Assembly (NCBI GenBank): GCA_002327965.1
Contig: DCVB01000127.1
Span: 1-52,575 of the forward strand
Source: Candidatus Aminicenantes bacterium UBA2199
GTDB taxonomy: Bacteria; Acidobacteriota; Aminicenantia; UBA2199
Direction of reading: 5' to 3'
DNA length: 52,575 nucleotides
The notes under the pieces are model-generated. The model was not told the origin of the DNA. It saw only the letters and a program-made list of their open reading frames with translations, and did not search any database. Shown here piece after piece: positions 22,900 to 31,151 of the stretch; positions within the stretch are counted from its first letter, which is position 1, and every line of letters starts with the position of its first letter. Made by a program: the position numbers and the translations under genes.

Positions 22900-24099
22900 T
22901 TACTGGACTGCGATGGCGATCTTTTCGCTCATGAACTTCTGGGCGTCGAGAAAGGTGATGGTCGCGTTCTGACGGGTGATGTCGAACTCCACCTTGAAAT
23001 CGGTGCCGGTCTTGAAATAGGCCGGATAGATGGTGATATCACTGATCCTGGGCAATTGGAGGTCAGAGGCGTTGATGGTGATCACGGGGTCGGTGCGCAG
23101 GTCCAGCGACCGGTCGAACAGGGCGGGGTCGACCTTCTGCAGCTTGGTGGACCGCAGGAAACCGCCCTTGATGATCCCTTTCTCCGCCAGTACCTTGGCC
23201 CGTCCCAGGGCGTAGTGCACCGAGTTCAGGGAGGTCTGCATTTCCTGGTTCTGGTCGTTGAGATCGCTCATGCGCGCCAGCATGTTCTGTTTTTCCTGGT
23301 TGAGCAGGTCCAGCTGGGAGATCAGCTCGACGCGGCGCGCCTCCATCTCGTTGATGTCGCTCTGCAGCTTTTCCTTCTCGGAGATGGCCTTGTCCTTGGC
23401 GTCGACCAGCTCCTTCTTCACTTTTCTCTGGATCTGGTTGGGCGAGATGGGGGCCGTTCCCTGGGTGATGAACGTGCCGTACTCGTCCTCGGCGAAGAAG
23501 TTCCAGATCTTGAAACCGGGCACGATCGGCTCGAAAAGGGCGGTGCGCTCGACCAGTTCCATGGCCCGGGCCTTGTCCACCCCTTTCTCGTTCAGCAGGA
23601 AGTTCATAGCGATCTGGTAATGGTTCTCGCCTTTTTCGACCAGGTGCGGCTTGGGCAGCAGCGTTTCCAGCTCCTGGACGCGGGCATTGAGGTTCTGGAT
23701 GTCGCTGTTCTTGTCCAGAATGTCCTGCAGCAGCGACTTGATCGAGACGTCCTTCTCGTTCTTGATCTTATCTTCCAGCACTTTTTTCTGCTCGGGGGAT
23801 AGGTTCATGATATTGACCTCGGGCAGGTCCTCGCCGGTCTTTTTCTTGTAATCGCTCAGGATGGCGAACACCTCGTTCTGCTTCTCCTGGATGCTTGATT
23901 CCAGCTGCTGGATCTGCTGGACCGTTTCCTCCATCTGCTTCATTTTCGGCGAAGCCTTCGGCCCGGCCGGGCCCTTGAACAGGAGAAATGCCAGCACGAC
24001 GATCACCAGCGCCAGGGCGCTGATGACATAGTAGAATTTTTTCGATTTCCTTTCCGGCTCAGCCTGGGAGAACGGGACCTTGGGCTGTTCTGGGGTCAT
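22900..24099 (-). CDS. Membrane-anchored coiled-coil protein with a LysM-like segment
   Basis: A 399-residue protein. A cytoplasmic N-terminus (1-25) is followed by one transmembrane helix (about 26-43: YYVISALALVIVVLAFLLF). Long coiled coils (about 60-165) lead to HLVEKGENHYQIAMNFL, and after an insertion EPIVPGFKIWNF, which looks like a divergent LysM peptidoglycan-binding module (about 175-235). A second coiled coil (about 250-320) and a beta-rich C-terminal domain end the chain. Likely a cell-envelope structural protein; no enzymatic motif is seen. The ATG at 24097-24099 has AAGGAGGAA just upstream and is preferred over a much longer open frame that runs through the divergent HD gene. Confidence 0.7.
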   Translation of the reverse strand: MTPEQPKVPFSQAEPERKSKKFYYVISALALVIVVLAFLLFKGPAGPKASPKMKQMEETVQQIQQLESSIQEKQNEVFAILSDYKKKTGEDLPEVNIMNLSPEQKKVLEDKIKNEKDVSIKSLLQDILDKNSDIQNLNARVQELETLLPKPHLVEKGENHYQIAMNFLLNEKGVDKARAMELVERTALFEPIVPGFKIWNFFAEDEYGTFITQGTAPISPNQIQRKVKKELVDAKDKAISEKEKLQSDINEMEARRVELISQLDLLNQEKQNMLARMSDLNDQNQEMQTSLNSVHYALGRAKVLAEKGIIKGGFLRSTKLQKVDPALFDRSLDLRTDPVITINASDLQLPRISDITIYPAYFKTGTDFKVEFDITRQNATITFLDAQKFMSEKIAIAVQ

Positions 24100-24149
24100 G
24101 ATTCCTCCTTGATTCGGAAAATCCCCTGCGGATTCCCTTTCCGGTGCGG

Positions 24150-24178
24150 ATTTTATCACAAACGGTCCCGGGAAACAA
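24150..24178 (-). promoter_or_regulatory. Predicted promoter of the LysM-like gene
   Basis: On the minus strand: TTGTTT (24178-24173), 17 nt, TAAAAT (24155-24150). The leader is about 45 nt with a strong Shine-Dalgarno sequence. Confidence 0.45.
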
Positions 24179-24190
24179 ATCGGGAAAGGC

Positions 24191-24219
24191 TTGCAATGCC
24201 GGGCTTCCCGGCATATAAT
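24191..24219 (+). promoter_or_regulatory. Predicted promoter of the HD-lptB-radical SAM operon
   Basis: TTGCAA at 24191-24196, 17 nt, perfect TATAAT at 24214-24219. The leader is about 14 nt with AAGGAG before the ATG at 24241. It is divergent from the promoter at 24150-24178. Confidence 0.6.
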
Positions 24220-24240
24220 TCGGCTCTCAAGGAGCGAGTC

Positions 24241-24786
24241 ATGACCCGCGAACAAGCGCTGTTGTTGGTCGAGCAGCATCTGCACAACCGCAATCTGGTC
24301 AAGCACTGCCTGGCCGTCGAGGCCTGCATGAGGGATTTCGCCGTCCACTTCCACCAGGACCCGGAGCCCTGGGCGCTGGCGGGGCTGCTGCACGACCTGG
24401 ACTATGAGTTCACGGCCGGGACGCCGGAAGCGCACGGAGACAAGACCGCCGAGATGCTGGCCGGGATGGGTTTGGATGGGGAGATCATCCATGCCATCAA
24501 GGCCCACAACCTGCGGGTCGAGCCATCCTCGACCATGGACCTTTCCCTGCTGGCCATCGACCCGGCCAGCGGCTTCATTGTCGCCTGCGCCCTGATGCAC
24601 CCCGAAAAAAAGCTGGCCGCCCTCGACCTGCCGTTCCTGAACAAGCGCTTCAAGGAGAAATCCTTCGCCAAGGGGGCGTCGCGCGGGCAGATGGAGGGCT
24701 GCGCCCGGTTGGACCTGACCCTGGACGAGTTCCTGACGCTCTGCCTGGGCGCCATGCAGCGCATCGCCCCGCAGCTCGGGCTGTGA
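24241..24786 (+). CDS. HD-domain phosphohydrolase-like protein
   Basis: A 181-residue single HD domain of the HDIG type. Metal ligands are visible as KHCLAVEACM, the paired HD in GLLHDLDYEF (about 49-50), HGDKTAEML and HAIKAHN. Proteins of this subgroup are small hydrolases of unknown, probably phosphate-ester, substrates. ATG 24241 has AAGGAG 7-12 nt upstream; the frame is open to 24109, but that would span the promoter. The stop overlaps the lptB ATG (TGATG). Confidence 0.82.
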   Translation: MTREQALLLVEQHLHNRNLVKHCLAVEACMRDFAVHFHQDPEPWALAGLLHDLDYEFTAGTPEAHGDKTAEMLAGMGLDGEIIHAIKAHNLRVEPSSTMDLSLLAIDPASGFIVACALMHPEKKLAALDLPFLNKRFKEKSFAKGASRGQMEGCARLDLTLDEFLTLCLGAMQRIAPQLGL

Positions 24787-25511
24787 TGGACCGGCTGCGC
24801 ACCCGCGACCTGACCAAGGTCTACGACCGGGTGGCGGTGGTCGACCGCATCAGTCTGGATTTCGCTTCCGGCTCCGTCACCGCCCTGCTGGGACGCAACG
24901 GCGCCGGCAAGACCACCAGCTTCCTGATGATGGCCGGGATCGTCAGGCCTGATGGCGGAAGCGTGGAGCTCAACGGCGAGAGCGTGGACGGCATCCCCTC
25001 CTATGAACGCTCGCAGAAGGGGCTGATCTACCTGCCGCAGCAGCATTCGGTCTTCATGAGGGCCTCGGTGTTCGACAACCTGAACATGGTGCTGCAGCTC
25101 TATGCAGGGGAGAGCGAAGCCCGCGACAGGTCCCTGGAGCTGCTCGGAGACTTCGGGCTCCTCCAGGTCAGGGACTCCATGGCCTACCAGCTCTCCGGGG
25201 GCGAGAAGCGGCGGCTGGAGATCGCCCGTTCCATGATCATGAAGCCGCGTTTCCTTTTCCTGGACGAGCCGTTCACCGGCATTGATCCCATCACCATCCT
25301 GGACATCCAGAAGATCATTCTCAAGCTCAAGGAGCGGGGCATCGGCATCGTCATCACCGACCACAATGTCCGCGACACGTTCTACATCACCGACACGGCC
25401 TATATCATTCACAAGGGGCGCATCCTGAGCAGCGGCACGCCGGCCGAGGTGGTGCGCGAGGAGAACACCCGCCGGGTATTCCTGGGCAACGACTTCGAGT
25501 GGAACGGCTGA
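24786..25511 (+). CDS. lptB: LPS export ABC transporter ATP-binding protein LptB
   Basis: A 241-residue ABC ATPase that powers LptFG in lipopolysaccharide transport. Walker A is GRNGAGKTT (about 37-45), the Q-loop YLPQQHSVFMRASVFDNL, the signature LSGGEKRRLEIARSM, Walker B FLFLDEPFTGIDP and the switch His IVITDHNVRDT. The Q-loop and post-signature sequences are those of LptB rather than amino-acid ABC proteins. The lptA and lptC genes that often precede it are absent here; an HD protein and a radical SAM gene flank it instead. An in-frame GTG 3 nt upstream is a less likely start. Confidence 0.88.
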   Translation: MDRLRTRDLTKVYDRVAVVDRISLDFASGSVTALLGRNGAGKTTSFLMMAGIVRPDGGSVELNGESVDGIPSYERSQKGLIYLPQQHSVFMRASVFDNLNMVLQLYAGESEARDRSLELLGDFGLLQVRDSMAYQLSGGEKRRLEIARSMIMKPRFLFLDEPFTGIDPITILDIQKIILKLKERGIGIVITDHNVRDTFYITDTAYIIHKGRILSSGTPAEVVREENTRRVFLGNDFEWNG

Positions 25512-26434
25512 ACAACCCCGGCTACCTTGGCCTGGACGCTGCCGCCTGGCGGCGCAAGCGCGAATTCTTCGCCGCGCGCTTCAGCCCCTGCAGCCTGTGC
25601 CCGCGACGCTGCGGCGCCCGGCGCGCGCAGGACCGGCCCGGCGTTTGCCTGGCTGGGAAGGATGTCCGCGTCGCCGCGCACAACCTCCATTTCGGCGAGG
25701 AGCCGCCCATTTCGGGGACCCGGGGATCGGGCACCGTCTTCTTTTCGGGCTGCACCCTCAAGTGCCTCTTCTGCCAGAATTACCCGATCTCGCAGTTGGC
25801 CCACGGAGAGGAATACACGATCGAACAGCTGGCCGGCATCTTCCTCTCGCTGCAGAAGCGCGGCGCCCACAACATCAACCTGGTGTCGCCGACCCCATAC
25901 TACTTTCACGTGGTCGCGGCTCTGGAGCTCGCCGCCGCCCGCGGCCTGCGCATCCCCCTGGTCTGCAATACCAGCGGCTACGAGCGCGTTGAGGTGGTCG
26001 CCGAGCTGGCGGGGATCGTTGACATCTACCTGCCCGACCTGAAATACGGGTCGTCGGAAGGCTCCCGGCAGCTGGCCCTGGACGTGTCCGGGGTGAAGGA
26101 TTATTTCGCTCATGCCCACCCCGCCATCGGCGAAATGTTCCGCCAGGCCGGCCCGCTGGCGCTCGATGACGCGGGGGTCGCCGTGCGCGGCACGGTGATC
26201 CGCCACCTGATCCTCCCGGGCCAGGCGCAGAATTCCATCGAGGTTTTGCAGGCGATCGCCGCCGGCCCGTTCCGGCGTTCCTGGCTCAGCCTGATGAGCC
26301 AGTATTTTCCGGCCCACCGCGCCTCCGGGCGGCCGCCGTTCGACCGCCGCCTGCTCGTGGAGGAGTGGCGCCGGGTCAGGGACGAGGCGGTCCGGTTGGG
26401 GCTGGAGGACGGCTGGTTCCAGGAGCTGGAATGA
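25499..26434 (+). CDS. Radical SAM protein, PflA-like (COG1313/PflX type)
   Basis: A 311-residue protein. The radical SAM cluster is CTLKCLFCQNYPIS (CxxxCxxC, about 84-91). Before it, CSLCPRRCGARR (about 31-42) and GVCLAG resemble the extra cysteine motif of PflA homologues. Downstream is the SAM-binding region, with NLVSPTPYYFH, CNTSGYERVE and VDIYLPDLKYG. It is not likely the true pyruvate formate-lyase activase, as no glycyl radical enzyme gene is nearby; the substrate is unknown. The GTG start at 25499 overlaps the end of lptB by 13 nt. Confidence 0.83.
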   Translation: MERLNNPGYLGLDAAAWRRKREFFAARFSPCSLCPRRCGARRAQDRPGVCLAGKDVRVAAHNLHFGEEPPISGTRGSGTVFFSGCTLKCLFCQNYPISQLAHGEEYTIEQLAGIFLSLQKRGAHNINLVSPTPYYFHVVAALELAAARGLRIPLVCNTSGYERVEVVAELAGIVDIYLPDLKYGSSEGSRQLALDVSGVKDYFAHAHPAIGEMFRQAGPLALDDAGVAVRGTVIRHLILPGQAQNSIEVLQAIAAGPFRRSWLSLMSQYFPAHRASGRPPFDRRLLVEEWRRVRDEAVRLGLEDGWFQELE

Positions 26435-26557
26435 GGCAACGGGCTGTCGTGACGCCGAAATTTGCTGAAGGTTCCCGAGAAGGGGGGGATGCATGAGACG
26501 GCGTTGCCGGAGAGCGAACGATCGCCGTTCTCCCTGATTATCGCCCGGTGCTTCCCG

Positions 26558-27736
26558 CTATGGCACTTTGTTCGACGCGGCCCCGGGTTTCAGGAAGGCG
26601 CTGATGGAACCGATAAACTCGGATGCGATCTCATGGCGGGTCTTCCCGGCCGCCAGGGAGACGTAATCGCAGTTGAACTGCAGCGCAATGGCGAAACGCC
26701 CGGCGGGGACGTACTCCATGATGGAGCTGTAGCCCGGGGCGAACCCGGCATGCCCGAAGGAGGTCCCGTGGCCGGCATCGCGGATGATCGCGCCCAAACC
26801 GTAGTCCCACTCGGCGGTGGCCTTGACCCGTGCCAGCATTTTCCCCAGCTGCGTGCCGGAGAAAGCCCGGCCCTCGAAAAGATATGCGGCCCAGGCGGCC
26901 AGGTCCGCTGAATTGCTGATCAGGCCTCCACCGGTCCATTCCAGCTGGGGATCGAAAAGGTAGCGGCCGCCGGCGTCCAGCACCCGGCCCTGGATGGCGA
27001 AGGGTTCGTCCAGCCGGGAGTAACCCGGCACCATTCCCGGCAGCTTTCTCCCCACGGCCGGGGTCGTATGCGCCAGACGGGCCGGCCGCAATATCCGCCT
27101 GGCCAGCTCACGGTAGTAGGAGTTCCCGGTGACCTTCTCGATGACCATGCCCAGGAGAATGTAGTTCGTGTCGGCGTAGCTCCAGCCGCAGCCGGCCGCA
27201 TGACGGGGAGGCTTGCCCATGATGTAGGCCAGGCGCTCCCGGGGCGTCCAGGCCTTGTCCGGCCAGCGCTTGACGTCCGCCCACAGCCGCGGTTCCTCGA
27301 CATATTCGGGGAGGCCGCCGGTGTGGCTGAGCAGCATGCGCAGGCTGACCTGAGCGCCGTTGGCCAGGGAGAGCAGCCATTCCTCGCCGGGGAAATAGCG
27401 GGCCAGGGGGTCTTCGATGCTCAGCCGCCCCTCTTCCTCCAGCTGCAGGACGACGGCGGCGACAAAGGTCTTGCCGATGCTTCCCGAGAGCATCCGGGCG
27501 CCAGGGGACATCGGCCGCCGCCTCTCGGCATCGGCGAATCCCGAGGCCAGGCGAATGGACTTTCCGCCGGGCAGCCTGACGGCCAGGGTGGCGCCCGGAA
27601 TCCCCGAGGAAGCGACCAGCGCATCCAGTTGTTGCTGGAGCACTGGGCGCAGGCCGGATGCGCTGTCGCCTCGCGCCAGAAGCGGAAGCACCGCGGCCAG
27701 GATGGCCAGGAAACATGCCGTCCCTTTTCGCGACAT
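26558..27736 (-). CDS. Secreted serine hydrolase, beta-lactamase/penicillin-binding (class C-like) family
   Basis: A 392-residue protein. The signal peptide is MSRKGTACFLAILAAVLPLLARG. The nucleophile motif is SIGK (Ser86-Lys89). The second motif is the family-typical YADTNY (about 187) rather than a strict YxN. The third is GHAGFAPG (about 347), HxG-like. Likely a D,D-peptidase, esterase or peptidase of the periplasm; the sequence does not discriminate. It lies 17 nt downstream of the MFS transporter gene, so the two form an operon. The frame stays open upstream through the whole MFS gene, but ATG 27734-27736 with its signal peptide is the sensible start. Confidence 0.82.
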   Translation of the reverse strand: MSRKGTACFLAILAAVLPLLARGDSASGLRPVLQQQLDALVASSGIPGATLAVRLPGGKSIRLASGFADAERRRPMSPGARMLSGSIGKTFVAAVVLQLEEEGRLSIEDPLARYFPGEEWLLSLANGAQVSLRMLLSHTGGLPEYVEEPRLWADVKRWPDKAWTPRERLAYIMGKPPRHAAGCGWSYADTNYILLGMVIEKVTGNSYYRELARRILRPARLAHTTPAVGRKLPGMVPGYSRLDEPFAIQGRVLDAGGRYLFDPQLEWTGGGLISNSADLAAWAAYLFEGRAFSGTQLGKMLARVKATAEWDYGLGAIIRDAGHGTSFGHAGFAPGYSSIMEYVPAGRFAIALQFNCDYVSLAAGKTRHEIASEFIGSISAFLKPGAASNKVP

Positions 27737-27753
27737 GCCAGGCCGGCCTTCCG

Positions 27754-29385
27754 CTATTTCCTGTTCGAGGGCAACTCGAGTTCGTAACCCTGCCGGTTGC
27801 TGGCTTTCTTGAGATAGAAGGCCAGGAAGATGGAGATCACGCCGCAGCCGACCAGCATCAGGATGGGCACGGTGTAGTTGTAGACCGGGATCTCTCCCGC
27901 CAGGCGCATGGACTCGATCCTTTCGCTGATGGCGGCGTTGTCGAGGCCCTGACCCGCCAGGTCGCTCCGCAGTTGCTGCATTTTGGCCACCACCTCGGGG
28001 TTCACCTTGTCGAGCACCGTTCCGATCCCCTTGTAAAAGAGTCCCAGCCCCCAGTTCTGCACGGTGAACATGGCGGCATACGCGGTCCCCAGCCGGCGCT
28101 CGGGGACGATCTTGGCCACCGAGGGCCACATGGCCGCCGGCACGAGCGAGAAGGCGATGCCCAGCGACAGCAGCCCCAGGTAGCAGAGCAGCTCCGAGTT
28201 GAAGACCGAAAGGGAGAGGTGGGCGAAAATAAGCAGCAGCGAGCCCAGCATCATCAAGGACGCCGCCTTGCCCCTTTTGTCGACGATGCGGCCGAAGATG
28301 GGCGTGAACAGGATCGTGCCCAGCGGGATCAGCCCGGCCGCCTTGGGCCCGTTGTGCAGCCAGACCGCCAGGGTGCCGCGCAGGGCGTAGAGGAAGGCGG
28401 CGAAAAGGACCAGCATGGCCGCCATCAGGGCCAGGCGCGTCGATCTTTTTTTCAGGTAGGTGGGCAGGATGGAAAAAAGGATGCCGAACAGGAAAAAGGC
28501 CACGTAAATGGAGACGTTGCCCAGGCTGCCGGAGCCGAACAGGACGATGCGCGCCGACTCGGGAAGCACGTAGGAGAAGCCGAACTTGTTCACCAGCAGG
28601 TCGGGGGCGTACTGCATGAAGGGGAAGACGGCCGAGTAGAACGCCACGCACAGCAGGGCGATGGCGATGAACGAGCGGTCGGTCGCCAGCTTGCCCAGGT
28701 CGGAGAAGCGGAACGGCTCTTCGTCGCAGGCACCCGCCTCCTCCTTGAGCTGCCGGTCGATGCGCACGTCGAAGATCAGGTAGATGAAGTAGAACAGGAC
28801 TCCCAGCACGATCAGTCCGGCGGCGAAGGTGATGGCCGTCGGGGGATTCTTGCCGGCGATGTCGGGCGAGATGGCGGTGCCCAGCGCCGAGCCCAGGCGG
28901 CCGATGCCCATGTTGATGGCCAGGGCCAGGGCCAGCTCGTAGCCCTTGAACCACTTGACGACCGTGCGCGTGACCAGCACGCAGGTGGTCTCCAGTCCCA
29001 CGCCGAAGAGGACGCGGCCGACGATCATGGCCGCCAGTTTGCTGTCGGCGCCGGAGCCCAAGACGCCGTTGGCGCCCAGGGCCATGATCACGGTGCCCAG
29101 GATGGTCACGCCGCCGAAGATGAAGGCGGTCAGGCGGATGCCCCACTTGTCCAGGACGATGCCGCCGACGATGATCATGCCGAAGACATTGGCGAACGTG
29201 GTCATGCCGATGATGGTGCCGAACTGGCTGGAGGTGATCCCCATCTGGCTTTCCATCAGCGGCTTGAGCCCGGAGAGGAAATCCTGGAACCAGTAGGTGG
29301 CGAACATCAGCACGCTGACCATGACCAGCATCAGCCAGCGGGTGGGGGCCGAGTCGCGGAGCGTCCGTTTGATGGCTTCTGTCAT
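27754..29385 (-). CDS. Major facilitator superfamily transporter, MFSD1-like
   Basis: A 543-residue protein with 12 predicted transmembrane helices. Motif A-like GGIVLDKWGIRLTAF follows helix 2 (about 74-88). VGRVLFGVGLETTCVLVTRTVVKWFKGYE and the later GRIVDKRGKAASL fit the MFSD1/YfkF-like branch. A charged central loop (about 205-230) and a long loop before the last helix (about 465-505) are present. Eukaryotic MFSD1 exports dipeptides, so peptide or amino-acid transport is a guess, supported only weakly by the cotranscribed serine hydrolase. AGGAG lies 5-9 nt upstream of the ATG. Confidence 0.82.
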   Translation of the reverse strand: MTEAIKRTLRDSAPTRWLMLVMVSVLMFATYWFQDFLSGLKPLMESQMGITSSQFGTIIGMTTFANVFGMIIVGGIVLDKWGIRLTAFIFGGVTILGTVIMALGANGVLGSGADSKLAAMIVGRVLFGVGLETTCVLVTRTVVKWFKGYELALALAINMGIGRLGSALGTAISPDIAGKNPPTAITFAAGLIVLGVLFYFIYLIFDVRIDRQLKEEAGACDEEPFRFSDLGKLATDRSFIAIALLCVAFYSAVFPFMQYAPDLLVNKFGFSYVLPESARIVLFGSGSLGNVSIYVAFFLFGILFSILPTYLKKRSTRLALMAAMLVLFAAFLYALRGTLAVWLHNGPKAAGLIPLGTILFTPIFGRIVDKRGKAASLMMLGSLLLIFAHLSLSVFNSELLCYLGLLSLGIAFSLVPAAMWPSVAKIVPERRLGTAYAAMFTVQNWGLGLFYKGIGTVLDKVNPEVVAKMQQLRSDLAGQGLDNAAISERIESMRLAGEIPVYNYTVPILMLVGCGVISIFLAFYLKKASNRQGYELELPSNRK

Positions 29386-29435
29386 TTTCTCCTCGTTTTT
29401 CGATCACGTATTCGGCGCGGGCCGGGGGAAACGTC

Positions 29436-29465
29436 TTCATACCATTAATCGCCCTGAAAAATCAA
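29436..29465 (-). promoter_or_regulatory. Possible promoter of the MFS-serine hydrolase operon
   Basis: On the minus strand: TTGATT (29465-29460), 18 nt, TATGAA (29441-29436). It is weaker than the other promoters proposed here. Confidence 0.3.
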
Positions 29466-29508
29466 GGGGATCAACTGGCCTCATCCATAAATCATCATGA
29501 ACGGCGAT

Positions 29509-29537
29509 TTGCACTCGGCCGCGCTTTTGTTTATAAT
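29509..29537 (+). promoter_or_regulatory. Predicted promoter of the DUF401 gene
   Basis: TTGCAC at 29509-29514, 17 nt, perfect TATAAT at 29532-29537. It fixes the downstream start at ATG 29575, because the longer frame from 29497 would include the promoter. Confidence 0.6.
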
Positions 29538-29574
29538 CGGCCTTGCGCCCGCACCGTGCAAAGAGGCTTTGCCC

Positions 29575-30807
29575 ATGCTCCTGGCCGCCAAATTCCTGCT
29601 GCTGGTCGTGCTGCTCATCCTGCTCCTGCGCTGGAAGGTCGAGCTCTCTCTCGCCGTCCTGGCCATCACCCTGCTCACCGTCGTCCTGTTCCGGGGCAAC
29701 CTGCTGCAGGCCGCCCACAGCGCCTGGCAGGGGTTGCGTGACCGCGAGACGCTCGAGCTCTTCCTGATCATCGTCCTGGTGCAGACCATCGGCGCCGTGC
29801 AGAAAAGCCGCCGGATGTACGACCGCCTGATCAATTCGCTGAACACCGTGGTGCGCGACAAGCGGCTGGTGGCCATGGTCTCGCCGGCGATCATCGGCTT
29901 CCTGCCCATGCCGGGCGGCGCGCTGCTTTCGGCACCCCTGGTTCAGGTTTCCACCGACAAGATGAAGCTGAAACCGGCCTTCAGCGCCTTCCTGAACTTT
30001 TGGTTCCGCCACGACTGGGAGTTGATCTGGCCGCTCTATGCCGGCCTGCTCCTTTTCCAGACCCTGTCGCGTATCCCGATGCGGCGCATCATCCTTTTCC
30101 AGCTGCCTTTCTCCATCCTGCACATCATCATGGGTCTGGCCGTCGCCTTCCTGTATTTCCGGCGCCACCGCGTCGGCCCCGTGCGCCCGGCTCCCGGCAA
30201 CGGCATGCACGCCACGGCGCGCGATTTCTTCGCCGGTACCTGGCCGATCCTGGCCGTGATCGTGCTGTTCTTCGCCAAGTTGCCGCCGCTGCTGCCGCTG
30301 CCCCTGCACTGGGCGCTGCTGCTGGTCACCGTGGCGCTGGGCATCTGGAAGAAGGTCGGGCCCAAGGAGATCGCATCCATCCTCTTCGGGAAAACGACGA
30401 TCCGCAGCCTGCTGGTCATCGCCGCGGTCATCGTCTTCCAGCGCGTGCTGCAGGCCTCTTCGGCCTTCGACACCCTCAGGACCATGCACTTCTCGCTGGG
30501 CCTGGTCGTTCTTTTCATATTCCTGGTCTCTTTCACCGTCGGTTTTTTGACCGGGGTCAATACCGCCTACATCGCCATCGCCTTCCCGGTGCTGCTGCCG
30601 CTGATCCAACACCTGCCCAATTATTTCTACCTTTGCCTCTACATGTACGTCGTCGGCTTTGCCGGCATCCTGGTCTCGCCGCTCCATCTCTGCCTGATCC
30701 TGACCAACGAGTACTTCGGTGCCTCGCTGCTGGACGTCTACCGCTACATGGCCGTCCCCATTTTCGTCATGATCGCCCTGGCGACGGGGCTGGTGCTGAT
30801 CCTTTGA
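29575..30807 (+). CDS. DUF401 family integral membrane protein
   Basis: A 410-residue polytopic protein with about ten hydrophobic segments. DUF401 hallmarks are FLPMPGGALLSAPLV (about 102-116) followed by FLNFWFRHDWELIWPLY (about 138-154), and a C-terminal half with SFTVGFLTGVNTAYIAIAFPV. The paired re-entrant-like Gly/Pro motifs suggest a transporter related to gluconate or anion permeases; the substrate is unknown. ATG 29575 has AAGAGG upstream and starts directly with a membrane helix. A mosaic palindromic element begins 2 nt after its TGA. Confidence 0.8.
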   Translation: MLLAAKFLLLVVLLILLLRWKVELSLAVLAITLLTVVLFRGNLLQAAHSAWQGLRDRETLELFLIIVLVQTIGAVQKSRRMYDRLINSLNTVVRDKRLVAMVSPAIIGFLPMPGGALLSAPLVQVSTDKMKLKPAFSAFLNFWFRHDWELIWPLYAGLLLFQTLSRIPMRRIILFQLPFSILHIIMGLAVAFLYFRRHRVGPVRPAPGNGMHATARDFFAGTWPILAVIVLFFAKLPPLLPLPLHWALLLVTVALGIWKKVGPKEIASILFGKTTIRSLLVIAAVIVFQRVLQASSAFDTLRTMHFSLGLVVLFIFLVSFTVGFLTGVNTAYIAIAFPVLLPLIQHLPNYFYLCLYMYVVGFAGILVSPLHLCLILTNEYFGASLLDVYRYMAVPIFVMIALATGLVLIL

Positions 30808-30808
30808 T

Positions 30809-31110
30809 GAAATCGGTGGACGGTTGACGGTTTACGGTTGACGGTCGGAAAACTGCAATACGAAGACTTAAATTCCAAATCACAAGCACCAAATTCCAAA
30901 TAAATCCCAAAATTCAAATTCCAATTTCCAAAACGAAGGCCCCTTGCAATACTTTTTTCTTCGTTTGGGTCAACGTCCCCGCCAGAGGATTGGGTAATTG
31001 GAATTTGGTGCTTGGAATATAATTCTTCACATGTCACGCGTCACGCGTTACGTGTCACGAAGGTCAACCTCCCTTCTTTTCGCCTAACGCATGACGCCTA
31101 ACGCCTAACG
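30809..31110. repeat. Mosaic palindromic intergenic element, type E (complete copy, forward)
   Basis: This lies in the convergent gap between the DUF401 gene and the PseG-like gene. The block order is: CGGTTGACGGTTTACGG words (30813-30843); GCAATACGAAGACTTAAATTCC; CAAGCACCAAATTCCAAAT; a central CCCCTTGCAA...TTCGTTTGGGTCAACG segment; AATTGGAATTTGGTGCTTGG (30999-31018); ATTCTTCACATGTCACGCG; GTCACGCGTTACGTGTCACG; then ACGCCTAACGCATGACG words (31081-31110). Left AAGCACCAAATTCC is the reverse complement of right GGAATTTGGTGCTT, giving a long imperfect hairpin. The whole unit is the reverse complement of 34023-34298. Positions 31111-31151 hold nothing recognisable. Confidence 0.8.
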
Positions 31111-31151
31111 GAATCTCGTTCCTGTACCGTGTGCCGTCTGCCGAGTACGTC

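Noticed and set aside
26558..29440. A 960-codon minus-strand frame spanning the MFS gene
   Set aside because: The region 27754-29385 is clearly coding in another frame (12 transmembrane helices); the long frame is a GC-rich shadow joined to the serine hydrolase.
31081..31151. Short repeat-rich stretch checked for a tRNA or small RNA gene
   Set aside because: No cloverleaf, TTCRA loop or CCA end; the words match the mosaic repeats.
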